From Rhodocollybia butyracea (taxonomy: Eukaryota > Basidiomycota > Agaricomycetes > Agaricales > Omphalotaceae), in the NCBI GenBank assembly GCA_015501585.1, contig JADNRY010000274.1:1-64000 (forward strand): DNA of 64,000 bases, read 5' to 3'. A program made the position numbers and the translations under genes. This document shows positions 1 through 11,686 of the stretch, in pieces. Every line of letters starts with the position of its first letter. Within the stretch, counting starts at the first letter, position 1. The notes under the pieces were generated by a model. It worked only from the letters and a program-made list of their open reading frames with translations, was not told where the DNA came from and did no database searches.

Positions 1-117
1 AAAGACGCTGTCCTTGCAAAAATACTGTACACGTACATTTCCGCCGCTATTTGCAGTCATTTGGGGACAGATACAATTAGAAGTTCTAAATCAACTAGGG
101 TTAACTTGAGTTCCTAC

Positions 118-780
118 TGACTCCAGACGTCAGTCGGTCCAGCGTCCTTCTACTTAAAAATTGATGCATCCCATTAATATTGTTTACAAAATTCCTCCAA
201 ATGCCAAAACGTCGTTCAGAAGCAAAATAGTTCTCTCCCCTAGGCAGGCTCAATAATCTGTGACGTTAAAATAGTAATATAGTACAAATCTATATAGAGT
301 CTGTTATCAATCACATTCCGCACAGATTCCGCATATCGAGTTGGTTGCTAGTGCCTTCACTGAACAAGAACCCCATGGTGAGCAGATTGGAGGAGGTTGG
401 TTCTTGGTTGACGTCTAGAATCTCGCCAGTGACTTTTGCCCATGAGTTGAGGCGGAATAGTCTAACACATACATCGACAGACAGGTGATGTCGTCGGTGG
501 GTTGAACCAAGTAACTCAATGAGGGCGGCCCTGCATGCTGGATAGACAGCCAGGGGACTGCCATACTGGAAGGAGTACGCTGACGATAACCTCAGAGTAG
601 TGACCCTTATTATAGATAGAATCTTCAAAACTTGACGAGGTCAAGATAGTATTACCCCCGATGGTAGTGGACGCTGGTGTAAAAGCCGTTGACGATGGAC
701 GGTACCTTGATTGATTTATACTTTGCGTCTCAACGAGCCTGTTTACGAGTAAACTCGAGTCATAGGTACCCACGAATTCG
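118..780 (-). pseudogene. Broken copy of the unrecognised secreted-protein family
   Basis: This stretch resembles the 3' half and 3' flank of the intact family member at 1942-2889. The clearest match is the C-terminal segment around VTGEILDVNQEP and FLFSEGTSNQ, which corresponds to VTGQVLDINHEP and FLFSESTSDQ in the intact copy. The 3' flank also matches, with a shared TCAGTCGGTCC-like stretch near 130. No reading frame runs through the copy, and the signal-peptide exon is not visible. I see a relic produced by local duplication. The function of the family is unknown. Confidence 0.6.
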
Positions 781-1889
781 AATTGCCCACGAACCTGCGT
801 TCCCGTAAACTGCTAACTACATAAGGTGGAAAGTCCATCTTATCCACATCAAGACTCGAGGCACATGTTCGCATAAACGGATACAGATACAGCAGGTGCT
901 TTTCAATGGCCAATTTCATCGGTGGGGACGTACCCGGCCCGGCCCGGAGGCCGTTCAGCGCTCATCCCTCAGCTTGCCACTTCAAGCAGTAAGTATGCGA
1001 ACTTCTTCAACTACTGCTTCTCCAACTAGTGCTTTACTAAAATCATTGGGATATCTAGCGATTTGTTCAGCAAGCCGTTTCAATAGAGATGAATTCCAAC
1101 TAGCATACTTGGGTGCACCGCGATTGTATCCGAGTTCCTGCCATTAAGAGTCAAGAGTAGTAGTATTTTGGCAGTCCGTAGCGAGCTACAGCTTGGGAAT
1201 CCCTGCCACTTCGTGCATCTCTGACTAATGTCGCGGACACAGTTGATCGTCACAAATTATGCAGGTGTTATGTGGACGAGAAACTAACTCGGAGCACAGA
1301 AGAACTGCACAAATACCAGGCACAGAAGACTCAGCGACGGCGATACTACAAGTACTTGTCAATACGAAACTAAGCGCTTTACCTTCAATTAATGGTACAG
1401 ACTCTGATTCTCGGACGATATTGCAGCAGTCAAAAAAGCACTGCACTTTGGAGCTATACGTCCGCCTTAACTTCTGTTGAATGAGGTGAACAGTAACCCT
1501 TTAGTACCCTTGTGAGTTGAATTCAAACTCTGATCCGGCTCTCAGTGCTGGTCACTCGATTGCTTCTTACTTACGTCGAAATGTTCTTAGATAATTATAT
1601 CGAAGAGATAAGTAGACTTGAGGTAGGTTGCATCTGCTTGAGACTAGTATCAACTTTCAAGGCTTGCCGCTGTAGGCAAACCTTTCAAAACCTCGACAAA
1701 GCGCTAGGGCAAGCAAAGGTGTATTTTTCAGAAAGCGTATCAACAGTAAGTAGCAGTACACCTCAATCCATTGCTATCGAATCCCTATCAAATATTTCCG
1801 AAAGAGTCTAGAATATTCAATATAATTCCGGCATGAAGCACTAGATATGTTACAAGTCATGCAGAGTCAACTTCGAGTTCCAACTGACA
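781..1889. other. Intergenic, no gene recognised
   Basis: Only short frames occur here on both strands, without codon continuity, splice support or recognisable motifs. It separates two copies of the secreted-protein family. Confidence 0.5.
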
Positions 1890-1941
1890 TGGGCTGGAGT
1901 CCGACCAGTCGGACGATTGCCTTTCTAAACATCAATAAGTC

Positions 1942-2889
1942 CTATTTTTTAAAAATCCTTTCATTAAACGTATCACTCACAAATGTCAAAATACCGTTCA
2001 GAAGAAAAGTGGCGTTTTGCATTTCAGGCTGGTCACTAGTGCTCTCACTAAACAGAAACCTCATGACAAGCAAATTGGAGAAAGCAGGCTCATGATTGAT
2101 GTCTAATACCTGCCCAGTGACTTTTCTCCAGTCCTGAGTCGAAGCGGAAAAGTCCGACAATGTGGACTCTCCGGAGAATGCACCGACAGACAGGCTGATG
2201 CTGTCGGTGGGCCTGAAGAACAGATCGGACTCGACGAGGGCGTTCTCAAGTGGTGCTGGACTGACAGCCTGGGGAACTGCTATCCTGGTAGGCAGACTCT
2301 GTACGCTGAGAACAACCTCCATGTCATTATCGTCGTTATCGGTAGAGTCTTCGGTCTCGGCGCTAATCACTGTAGTAGAACCCTCGATGTCAGTGGAGGC
2401 TTTCACAACGGGCGCGAGTGAGAATGATCCGCTAGCACCAGTAGAAGAAAACTGGAAGGTTATTTCGATGGGTAGAGGTAAACTCGTGCTCGTTGCCGCG
2501 AGGCCACATTCGGTGGCGGCAGGACTGGAATTGAGGACAACCATGTCTACGCCTTCGCCACTTCCCTGAAGAATGCATGAGGTGCCCAGTGGCAGGTCAC
2601 TGTTGGTCACGGTGGTGGTTACCCTCTGCGTAAACGCAGCAAGGGACGTGGCTGTAATAAAGACCACGGAAGCTGGTGCAAAGGGGCCTATTGTAAAAGG
2701 ATTCGCAACTATCATTTGTCTTGTGGCCAATTTCTGTGTATTCGTGTATGACTCGTGCGCTAGCTATCATGTCAATAACAAGCAACCTACTTGGTGAGAA
2801 GGCACATTCGGTGCAGCGTGTACAGACAGGGCATGGCAGAAAATCAACAGGAAACTAAGAGCGTCACTGAGAGTCCAGGACAAAGGCAT
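1942..2889 (-). CDS. Unrecognised secreted protein, intact member of a local multicopy family
   Basis: Two exons are proposed. Exon 1 (2889-2791, 33 codons) starts at an ATG and encodes a signal peptide with core FLLIFCHALSVHA followed by AAPNVPSHQ. A donor GTAGGT and an acceptor ACACAG delimit a 57-nt intron. Exon 2 (2733-1942) is open for 264 codons including the stop. The mature part is Ser/Thr/Val rich with an acidic stretch (EDSTDNDDNDME) in the middle and few cysteines. I do not recognise a domain. Relics of the same gene lie at 118-780, 3745-4610, 23290-23860, 28560-28850 and 33440-33740. This copy is the only one with an open frame, so it may be the source or simply the youngest. Secretion is inferred from the signal peptide; the role is unknown. 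Confidence 0.6.
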
Positions 2890-3744
2890 TGGGGTCGCTC
2901 GCGTGACGAAAGAAGAGGATCCCTTTTCTAGCAAGTAGTACTGTTGTAACCTGGTTGTGACAATAAACAATGCCTCGGTTTCTATATGCTTTGATACGTA
3001 GAAGGCCAGCTGTACCTACTTACGAGTGATCACAAGTGCTCGTACACCCCTGACGATATGTGTCCAAAAGTGCCCTGTTGAAGGGAAAATGATGGTATCT
3101 ATAATAAGAAGCGAATATCTTGTTCAATACGTACCTGCTCTCATCGGAGGTCAAGCCACAGGCATCTCGCTTTTGACGTGGATAGATACAGATTGGATAC
3201 AGACGTAACAGGTGATCCTTGGTCAGGGAGTCGTTGATAATCGCCTGGGGAAGTCAAGGTTCTATATAGACAGAAGTAAAACTTGGTACAACTTGCTAAT
3301 TCTTGGCTAATCTATTGGTTGGTGCAAGCCTCTTATATAAACAACAAGTTCTCATCTCTCCTTTAGTATATACGATCCCAAAGACTCTGTTGCGTGTAAA
3401 TGACGCTTTGACCTGCACCATGCCAGGGCGTCTAGCCTGACGCCAGTAGTGATCAAATTCCCCTCTATCATAAGACTGACGCTGTATAATCATCTCCGTC
3501 TCCCTAAATCAAAATGTTCAAGAATCTGATTATTGAATTCAATTCTAATATTAGAATCACCCTGGGAGAGTAGAACCGACAAGGGAAAGTCAATTCACTT
3601 CAACCTTGGAGCATGGGGGGGCAAGGCTGCCAAGAAATCAAGTCGCGTATGCTGAGGCTTCTACCTTATACATCTGAAATGTCCATAATACAATGCCTTG
3701 GGCCTCAATCAAGACTCAAAAGACACGAGTTTTTTTTCCCAAAT
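2890..3744. other. Intergenic, no gene recognised
   Basis: This is the upstream region of the secreted-protein gene. Short frames are present but none has splice or motif support. Confidence 0.45.
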
Positions 3745-4610
3745 CAACTAGATCCAACTTGCGGTTCCAACTGAGTCCCAGTCGGTCGATTGCCCTTCTA
3801 AAATCGATGAGCCCTATTGTTTACAAAACCCCTCCCTTGAACGCGTCACTCACAAATTCCCAAACACCGTTCAGCAGCATTCTGCATATTCAATGGGTTG
3901 GTCACTAGTGCTTTCATTGGACAAGAACCTCATAACGAGCAGATCGGAGGAGGTTGGCTCTTGACTGATGTCTAAGTTCTCGCCAGTGGCTTGCTCTCAG
4001 TTATAAGTCGAAGCGGAAAAGTCTGACAACGTCGACTCGGAGAATATACCCACATACGGTTACTAGTGCTCTCACTGAACAGAGGTGTCATGACGGGCAA
4101 ATTGGAGAAAGCAGGCTCACGATTGATGTCTAAGGTCTCGCCAGTGACTTTTGCCCAGTCCTGAGTCGAAGTGGAAAAGTCCGACGATGCAGACTCTCCG
4201 AAGAATGCGCCGACAGACAGGCTGATGCTGTGAAGAACAAGTCGGGCTCGACGAGAGCGCCCTCAAGTGATACTGAATTAACATGTACAGCCTGAGAAGC
4301 TGTTATACCGGAAGGCGGAACATATATGCTGAAAATAGACTCAGAGTCGTTATCATCATTACTATCGGTAGAATCCTCGGTCTCGAAAGAGGTCAATGTA
4401 GCATGGCCCTTAGCGGGTTGAAAATTGGAATACGATACCGAGAATTAGACTAAAATTGGTAACTGTACCTGTTTTGAGGTAATGTTGTGCGTGATGGCAA
4501 CCATGTCTACGCTTTTGCCAGTTCCCTGAAGAATAGGTCCTATTCCCGACCCGGAGCCGTGCCAGCAGGTGGTAAAAGACGCTTTGACCTGGGCACTCTT
4601 TGACGAGATG
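3745..4610 (-). pseudogene. Broken secreted-family copy with an internal tandem duplication
   Basis: The sequence matches the C-terminal half and 3' flank of the gene at 1942-2889, for example ALVEPDLFF against ALVESDLFF. The segment covering the SxLSDFSAST...GQVLDI region occurs twice, at about 3895-4045 and again at about 4061-4205, so this copy contains an internal direct duplication. Frames are interrupted, and the beginning of the gene is too diverged to read. It is a relic. Confidence 0.6.
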
Positions 4611-4707
4611 TATTGTTTTCTGTAAGAAATTTCACAGTGGACCTACTCTCACTCCCGATATATACCAATAAACACTGCCGGGAAAGTTCATGAAATCAAA
4701 GCATAGC

Positions 4708-6913
4708 CTACAACGCCTTCACTGCTGCAGCGAACCCGTCCAGCGAGAATACAGCACGTCTTGCTTCCTCTCTTGCTAAAAGGAGAGACAAAATGAGTTT
4801 TGAAGTCGGTATGGGGCCTGGTCGGTTAACGTTGGATCTTTCAGACGATGGCCCAGGTGAAGGATCAGAACTTGGTTTGACTTGTGATTGAGCCTCATTT
4901 TGCCGTGCGCGCTTTCGTATGAATGCATTCGTTGGTGGTGGAGGGAGGGTGGTATAAGGTATCACATCCGAATCTTGAAGAAGACGAGACGTTGCGCGAT
5001 AATTCATTTGATAATGCCAAGGAAAGAGAAGGACGTAGAGATGGTGAACCCACAGACTGCGTGCAGGGCCAGAGAGAGTATATCTGTACGTCATATGTGC
5101 GCCTGAGACGATGAAGCCGGTAAGTTGGAAAGATCAGCCTGAACAAGTAGCTAAGATACGTACGTTTGATAAAGAAACCGTACCACTTTACCACAAACCA
5201 TGCCGCCATTAGCCAACCCAAGCCTTCCAATGACCTGCTCGCAAACGATTTAATCGTCCCGCTTGAGTCTAGCGTCGTCAGTAGGGCAGAGAGGCGGTTA
5301 TACACCGTATCGAATATTCCTGGCATTTCGAAATTCAATGGTAGGATATTGGAGAAATGTTTTCGGACGATGTCGAACCACCGACCCGATACAACTCGTG
5401 CGCCAACTTTCAACACTGCGTTGTTCGTGCAAATACGGCTTAAAAGGGCTCTACCAATAGCTAATCCTATACCCAACCCCACACCGCCTCCGACAGCTCG
5501 GAATTGCGCTTCGCCTTCTTCTTCGCCAGGGGTGGCAAGACAACGAACAGTAAGGTGTGAGACAAGGAAGGCCGGAGCGTAAATGGGGAGTACAGGAAGA
5601 ATTGCTACGGCGTGAGCAGCGTTCTTCGCTACCGATGTAGAGAAGCCCAGGTGTTGACGGAATGTTGTTCTTTGGTACGACATCCATTCGCTCGCCGTTA
5701 GGAAGCCTACATTTGCTTTCGCATCAAAGGTGGATAGAGTCGGCGCAGGGAGGGGAAATATGTGGTTTAGAACCGCGTGCGAAAGGCCAGTGTGGTGAAG
5801 AAGAGCAAAGTATCTCGTTAAGGCATGTTTGGCCTCAATGACCAGTTCTGACTCTGGGGATAGTAAATCTATAATTCTGCGAGAAGATCGGTTTCGAGGA
5901 GTTAAGCAAAGTAAAATGACTCACAGCTGAGAAACGGGTACCCAATTTCGAAGTGCTAGTTCCTTGTTTTCGAATATTATATCTCTTGCCACCCCTGCAG
6001 CATACAGTGTTTCCCAGTCAGGGGCATTTATGGTCAAGCCGAATAGTGCTCGTTCGAGGCGTGAGGCAAGATCCTTGGTCGCTGAATGCATTCGGGTAGC
6101 ACTGACAGCTTCTGCGTCGGTATCAAGAGTGGAAGGAGGACGGGAAGGAGACGAAGTGCCGGTCGATGTATCCAGAAGGGAGAACGAGGAAGAGTTTGCC
6201 GACGTATCAAGGGTAGAAAAATCGAGGGAAGATGACAACGAAGAGGTAGTGGGTGTTGATAAGACTTCCTTTATTCGGATAGGTTTTCCATACCGCACCA
6301 GAAGTCGGCTCTGATACTGAGACTTGTCAGTGTAGACGATACCAACTGGGACAATAACAACGTCATCTCCTGGCATACTGTCTTGTCGGCTTTTGTCCCT
6401 CCAGAATTCATATTCGACTGCAGCTCTTGCGGTACCGGGCAGGACCTGAACAATCCCAGGCTGCGTGTAACTTGTGCCTTCGGGGAACACTCCTACAACG
6501 CCACCAAGAGAAAGTGCATGTATAGTGCTGGAGAACAGGCTTTCACTTCCATTGCTCTCTTTTACTCCTTGCCCAGATAGACCCACTTCAGACTTGTCGA
6601 GATTTCGCTTCACAGGAATGGCCCCGCTAGAGCGCATGACCCAGCCGCCGACGGGATTCCTAAACATTGATTCCTTGGCCCAGAAAGACACATGCCGACG
6701 TTCTCCGTGAGCTTTTGGCATAGTCATGGAAAGTGTAGCAATATCTATCATCTCGTTATGGTGAGTACTCCCAATAATGACGGGGCCATAGCTTGTGTCG
6801 TGCTGTATGTTGAGTATATTCTCTTGTCCTTCAACAACCACCTCCGAGTAGTATCCTGTTACTGTCCAGTCGGATACCTTCCGGAGAGCACGGTAGACCA
6901 GCTTTAGTTCCAT
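4708..6913 (-). CDS. Glycerol-3-phosphate/DHAP acyltransferase (PlsC domain, SCT1/GPT2-like)
   Basis: Three exons are read: 6913-5925, 5876-5164 and 5102-4708, with GTGAGT and GTACGT donors and reading-frame continuity, giving about 698 residues. The N-terminal PlsC domain shows the catalytic H-x4-D box in THHNEMID (about residue 54), a following RNPVGGWVMRSSGAIPVKR block, and the FPEGTSY box near residue 140. The middle exon has two hydrophobic stretches (AVAILPVLPIYAPAFLVSHL and GWLMAAWFVVKWYGFFI), consistent with an ER-membrane enzyme. The C-terminal tail TSRLL...LLLAREEARRAV is like that of fungal homologues. By family knowledge it makes lysophosphatidic acid, the first step of glycerolipid synthesis. 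The ATG at 6913 fits the family N-terminus. No frame break was seen. A decayed copy of exon 3 lies at 22800-23135. Confidence 0.88.
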
Positions 6914-7280
6914 GAGTCGTTAAATTGCTCCAAATGGACTCGAGAAACCGACGAGAATACTTGAATCCAGATGGGTGATTCAACAATGGCCATGGAAACC
7001 AGCGGGACGGGCGCCTATCTCGCGTTTCAATCAAGCGCCCGTAGAATAGGGGCAAGTAACGTCCATAATCGTGGCCTCCAAATTGAGAACTATCCTACAG
7101 ACAAGACATGTACAATATAAAGTTCCTTAATTAACTCGACAATACCTATTAACAATCAAGATGTCCTGTTTTCCTTGTCAAAGAGTGTTAACCCAGCAAG
7201 CCCAAGTTCGGTATTTCGAGGACTCGCAATATCAGCCCTATTGAACTCATATCCTTCTCCTCTAGCCCAATCGGTGATCA

Positions 7281-8793
7281 CTAAGGTTGTGGCTGGTTGT
7301 AGCTCTGAGTCATAGCTTGGTCATACCTCAAACTCGAAACAATTAGATCTTCGTTCGGGTGAATTCGGACGCTGATATCCAGGTCGGTTCTAACCATTAT
7401 GAGTGTCGGAGTCATACCCTGTTGGCTCAATAATTAGCTATTGGGCCACTGACCCGTAACAAGATGGAACACATACCACAGCAACCGTCAGTATAGGCTC
7501 TACTGTATCTACAAAAGTTCCTACATCAACCCACAAACCAATCCCTAACGCGACTGGATACAGCAAGCCCGATTCAAGGCTAATGAAACAACATACTCCC
7601 GGGTTAGTCGCAATTGAAAAGACGTTAAGACAAGAGAACAGCAGAAGAACCAACGAACATCATGGCCACAATCATGTTGAGAGTCTTGAGACTCTTATCA
7701 TCTCTACCAGCTGCGCCCAGAGACTGCTGGTTTGTTTGATATATCCAAAAGATTCTTCCCGCTATATTCTGACAATCAGCAAAGCCTCTCTCAACTGCGG
7801 CACAGATGAGCGAACCTATAAGTCCAGTCACAACAACGTTTGTAAAGATGTTTACTGCCAAAAATGCAATTGTAATGGCATTTGCTGCGTCAACTGAAGC
7901 ACTTTCTACTCCGTCTGCAAATAGTTCAAAGTATTGGGGTATGGCCTGATGTTGTAGTGCTATAGTAGAAAGTGCCAAGGCTTTAAACAGAAATAAGTAG
8001 TATAAAAGAGCAAGTAAGTTGTCGGAAAACCTCACATACCTGTATTGGCAAAGGAAAGTAGGGAAGGACCAGCAGTAATATACTTTCTTGCCCCCCAAAC
8101 AATGTAACAGCGATATATCTGGGTCATTCAAATCAATATAATAATCGTAAGACGTATTAAACAATGCTTACAAGCAGACTATCTGCTACGAAGCTGAAGG
8201 AAGTTTAAAAAGTAATCATTATACAGTGGGCGCCAAAACTCACTTCGCTATCACATAGATAGCTGCTTCAACGATTCTAGGATCATTCAGAATAAATACT
8301 CACGGCCTTACACAGGAAGAACAAGAGTAACACGCACTCTAAATTTGCAGACGTGTCGAAATGAGCTGCCACTGGTTCGGAGAAGGCACTGAAGTTACTG
8401 AGAAACAGTGTAAAATTGATTAGGGTTTCCTGATTGTAATCCAAGATGGTGACGACAATTTGCGCAGTGGCCAGCATGTATAGAAGTAGGACTGCAAGTT
8501 GGCAGTAGTGCTTTCGTCCGCGTTGCTGGATCTGGAGATAAATATAAAGAGCGACAAGCATTGTGTATATGCCTAGGAGGATAAATGCTATTTAAGCATA
8601 GCCCCAGACAGTGAAACTTGGCCGACCATAAAACACGAGAACACACTGGATATATTTTCAAATTAATTCAAGCATCCAACATAAGCAGTCATCTACTCAC
8701 AATCAGCATGATGAAGTCAGGTTGATTTTCAGACTGAAGGAACTCTGAGAGTCCCTCCACCTCAAAAGGAGTTGGATCTGGCACTGAAGACAT
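7281..8793 (-). CDS. Multi-pass (about 7-TM) membrane protein of a basidiomycete family
   Basis: The first exon (8793-8701, 31 codons from ATG) carries an N-terminal tail without a signal peptide. It is followed by exons with hydrophobic segments: ILLGIYTMLVALYIYL, LAVLLLYMLATAQIVVTIL, ALLYYLFLFKALALSTIAL, ITIAFLAVNIFTNVVVTGLI, LESGLLYPVALGIGLWV and VDTVEPILTVAV. It ends with a polar tail (GMTPTLIMVR...) and a stop at 7281. The order 'TNVVVTGLI, G-R-I-F-W-I, ESGLLYP, G-x-x-PTLI-x-VR' is typical of an uncharacterised family expanded in Agaricomycetes. The junction between exon 1 and exon 2 near 8600 does not splice cleanly in frame, so one exon may be missing or the gene may be damaged. No substrate or ligand can be given. 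Confidence 0.65.
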
Positions 8794-9194
8794 AACAAAA
8801 AGTTTGTTGAGAAGTGGACAGAAGCAAGCGCGGAAGGAAGGACTCGGAGGGACCTTCGATCATTCTCTGGATGTGAGCTTTTAAAGTGACACCAGGATCG
8901 TGTGTTGTTTGGTCTTTGATGGAATGAAGCATACTCAGATCAATGTTGAATACCAATGATGATCCCGAGTGATATGGTTCTACTTTTTCCAGAGTCACCG
9001 TTGTCGCTTTTTAAGTTTTGCTTCGTGCGACTGGCAGTCCTGGTTCCACTCCACCGTCATCTTTGCCAGACCTTTCGACCTTCGAGAATCAAACCTATCA
9101 TTGCTCATGAGAATATACTTGCGTAGCCCATTAGAGCTTGAATTTTCTGACTTCTAATATTACATGCAGCTGCAGCGTACATGATCCACCAGTC

Positions 9195-9486
9195 AAATTA
9201 AGCTGCGAAAGAGAGGATCAAGGAAACAAATTTGGCGTGGAAGCTGTTGAAGGTAGTGATTCATGATCAACTCAGCAGCTGACCCCTCGTAACTGTCTGA
9301 CCTTGTTCTGCCCCCTAGTAACTGTCCTCGCCCATGGAGTCCAAATTTCCCCACAGCGGCGTTCTTCATCAGGCCAACATCAGGCGCAACCCAGTTTGGT
9401 CAAATTGAGCCCACGAAAGAGGGAATCAAGCAGATGAATTTAGCTTTAGAGCTGTTGAAGATAGCGGTCTGTGAACAACTTAGCAT
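9195..9486. repeat. Diverged direct repeat, two units of about 85 bp
   Basis: Unit 1 (about 9195-9280) and unit 2 (about 9401-9486) share an ordered series of blocks: TCAAATT, CGAAAGAG, ATCAAG, GAAGCTGTTGAAG/GAGCTGTTGAAG and CAACT-AGCA. They are in the same orientation, about 205 bp apart. No gene is associated. Confidence 0.5.
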
Positions 9487-10260
9487 AGCGGGGCAACTTG
9501 ATGTTTCCCTAGGTAAAAATAAAAAATTCCTGTGTATATGTAATTATATGATCTCCGACAATCTCTGTACAAAGTTGCTTGGCATTTTTCTTGTCTAACT
9601 TTGGCCCAACTCATGCGACAGAAACTACGTTAATAGAAAAAGGTGGCTCCGCTGACGGCACTGTCTGCACCTCCGCCTTCTTCTTCTCCTACGTGTTCTC
9701 TTGCCTGATCCCTTTAATTTTCTTTATTGTAAAGCAAGCTAAACGCAGACGACATTCGTTGAACATCAAAAATGTTCTCGTATCGCTGGTAACGCAACTG
9801 TCCCACTCTTGATGGTGTTCACGCGACCGCCCCACCATCCAACACCATCACTGATCAGCACCAACAATCCATAACAGCTACCGTTCTGATTCTATACCTG
9901 CTTTGTTAAAAATTGAGTTCGAAAATCTTCAATCAATCATAAGCAAATTGGTGGCGGTGCTTGTCTATGTGCAGCAAAACATCATAATCGGCGCGAGCTA
10001 AGTAATGAAAGAAGACGAATAGATTCTCGTCTCAGCTGCTCGGTTGGGGGTTGCTATTTTAGAGTCGTGGAATAAGCTGAATTTCTCAGGCTTCTGCGAG
10101 GCAATGCACTGGTTCACAAAGATTGTAAGTAAAGATCCACGTCGATATAGATATAAGCTAATGATACAAGAGTAGTAGAGTCCGAGGTCGAGACACGAAG
10201 CTAATGATACAGTGATACAGTCGGGATGAAGCGAGTTAAGAAGAGAAAGAGGCGATGATT
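9487..10260. other. Intergenic, no gene recognised
   Basis: A frame at 9579-9812 has a hydrophobic stretch but no supporting start context, splice sites or family resemblance. I do not call a gene. Confidence 0.4.
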
Positions 10261-11112
10261 TTAATCGGTCGGAGTAACGACGCTGAGGTCTACTGTGCGC
10301 AGTTGGGAAATATTCCCAAGCTTTCGACAACTGGGACAGCCCTGTCCTTGCTCGAAAGTGTGATGGATACATCTAACGAAAAAAAGGGGGTTAAACGACG
10401 TGGAAAACGAAGTCAAGAAAACCGACTCACGATGAGCAAAACATATGTCCACATCGGGTGACGCACATCTTCTTCGGTACGCAGAGACAGATAGCGCAGG
10501 TCTGTTTGAGCACCTTCTGCTCTCGCTGCCTGTTCATTCGTTGCTTGAGCTCCAAGATCTTCATCGTGACTTGGACTCGGGATAGCTCCTCGTGCTCGTC
10601 AACGGCAATGGCATCTTCGATGCTTTCTCGACGCTTGATTTCAGCTGCGGTTCGGTTTTCCCAAGTTTTCGGGAACCGACGTCGTTCTTCGGCGTAGATG
10701 GTGTCTTCTTCCTCGTTACGCTCGTCACGATGGAAGGTAGTGTATTCGTCGTGGATTTTCAACGCCAGAGGATTGTCGAATAACTTGTCGCATGTAGGGC
10801 AATAGCTGTGACGGTCGGAGAGGATGTAATGCTGTAAAAGGAGAAGTCAGTATCGGAAAATATTTCATAATTAGGAGGACGTACACGTCGCAACGAGTTG
10901 AGGTTGAGAAAGCTCCTTTCGCATACATCGCATCGGGGATGACGAGGAGAAGTCTCCATATGAAGACGAAGACTGTTTTTCGAGTTGGCGTAAAAGTGGC
11001 AAAGCGAGCAGTAAAGCTTTTGGTACTCGTCTCCGGACTTCTGAAGTGCTTCTTGGCACGCTGCTCTTTTGCTTTCGCTACGAGCCATCATAGAGGTAGA
11101 AGTAGAAGCCAT
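10261..11112 (-). CDS. C2H2 zinc-finger and RING-finger protein (putative E3 ubiquitin ligase)
   Basis: Three exons (11112-10885, 10831-10431, 10372-10261) join in frame with donors GTACGT and GTGAGT and acceptors TTTTACAG and CGTTAG, giving 246 residues. The N-terminal half has three C2H2-like fingers (LYCSLCHFYANSKNSLRLH, CDVCERSFLNLNSLRRH, YCPTCDKLFDNPLALKIH). A charged helical linker follows. The C-terminus is a C3HC4 RING: CAIC, C-V-T-R-CGHMFC, C-I-H-H and CPSC. The RING is completed only by splicing exon 2 to exon 3 (CSS-C-I-H-H). RING proteins usually transfer ubiquitin; the substrate is unknown. The ATG at 11112 was chosen over one 60 nt upstream because the upstream extension (NSNYHHPYS) looks like leader. 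It is divergent from bystin, with about 570 bp between the start codons. Confidence 0.82.
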
Positions 11113-11686
11113 TGTGATAGAGTATAAGTTGTCGAATGTAAGCGAGTACGGATGGTGATAGTTTGAGTTCAAGTTATGAAAACAGGAGACAATGAGAGAT
11201 GATTTTTATACTTCCCGAATAGGGGTAGTATACGATCGCCGCAGTGCCGCCGGAGAGTATTGCCCCTAAAAGTAAGAAACAATCGATCCGGCGAGACAAT
11301 CTCCGGCGGAGGCAATTGTCTGGTGCGCAGGAGATCAAAAGGTTTTGGCCAACCTAATGTCCTGTAACGCGCCTACCATAAGTTGAGTGTTGAAGAAATC
11401 CAAGAAAGCAAGCATTGTTACCCGGAGAGAGAGAAACACCAAACGCCGACTCTAGGAGGACATTACACGGTATTGCGAGAGTCGTCGAAGTGAGAAACGA
11501 CTCGGAGGCACCTCGTTTATAACCAGTGCCTGCATCGCAGCGAGAGGATATCCAACGTTAAACTTTTTTGATCCAGGGCTCGATTTCAGCGACGGTAAAT
11601 GAGAGCCGAGTGGGAGATACGCATTGTGGGCGAGTGTGGGCGCCGCTTATTTGGATCATTTTGATTCTCGTTTTATTTTGACCGCC
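11113..11686. promoter_or_regulatory. Bidirectional promoter region with an imperfect GC-rich palindrome
   Basis: The region lies between two divergent start codons (RING gene and bystin). It contains the inverted arms GCCGCCGGAGA (11246-11256) and TCTCCGGCGG (11300-11309). The right arm itself sits inside GACAAT-CTCCGGCGGAG-GCAATTGTC, an almost perfect dyad. CCG/CGG dyads of this kind are bound by fungal Zn2Cys6 activators, but here that is inference. Confidence 0.4.

Noticed and set aside
2162..2569. 135-codon plus-strand frame
   Set aside because: Antisense shadow of exon 2 of the secreted-protein gene, which has a signal-peptide exon and good splice sites on the minus strand.
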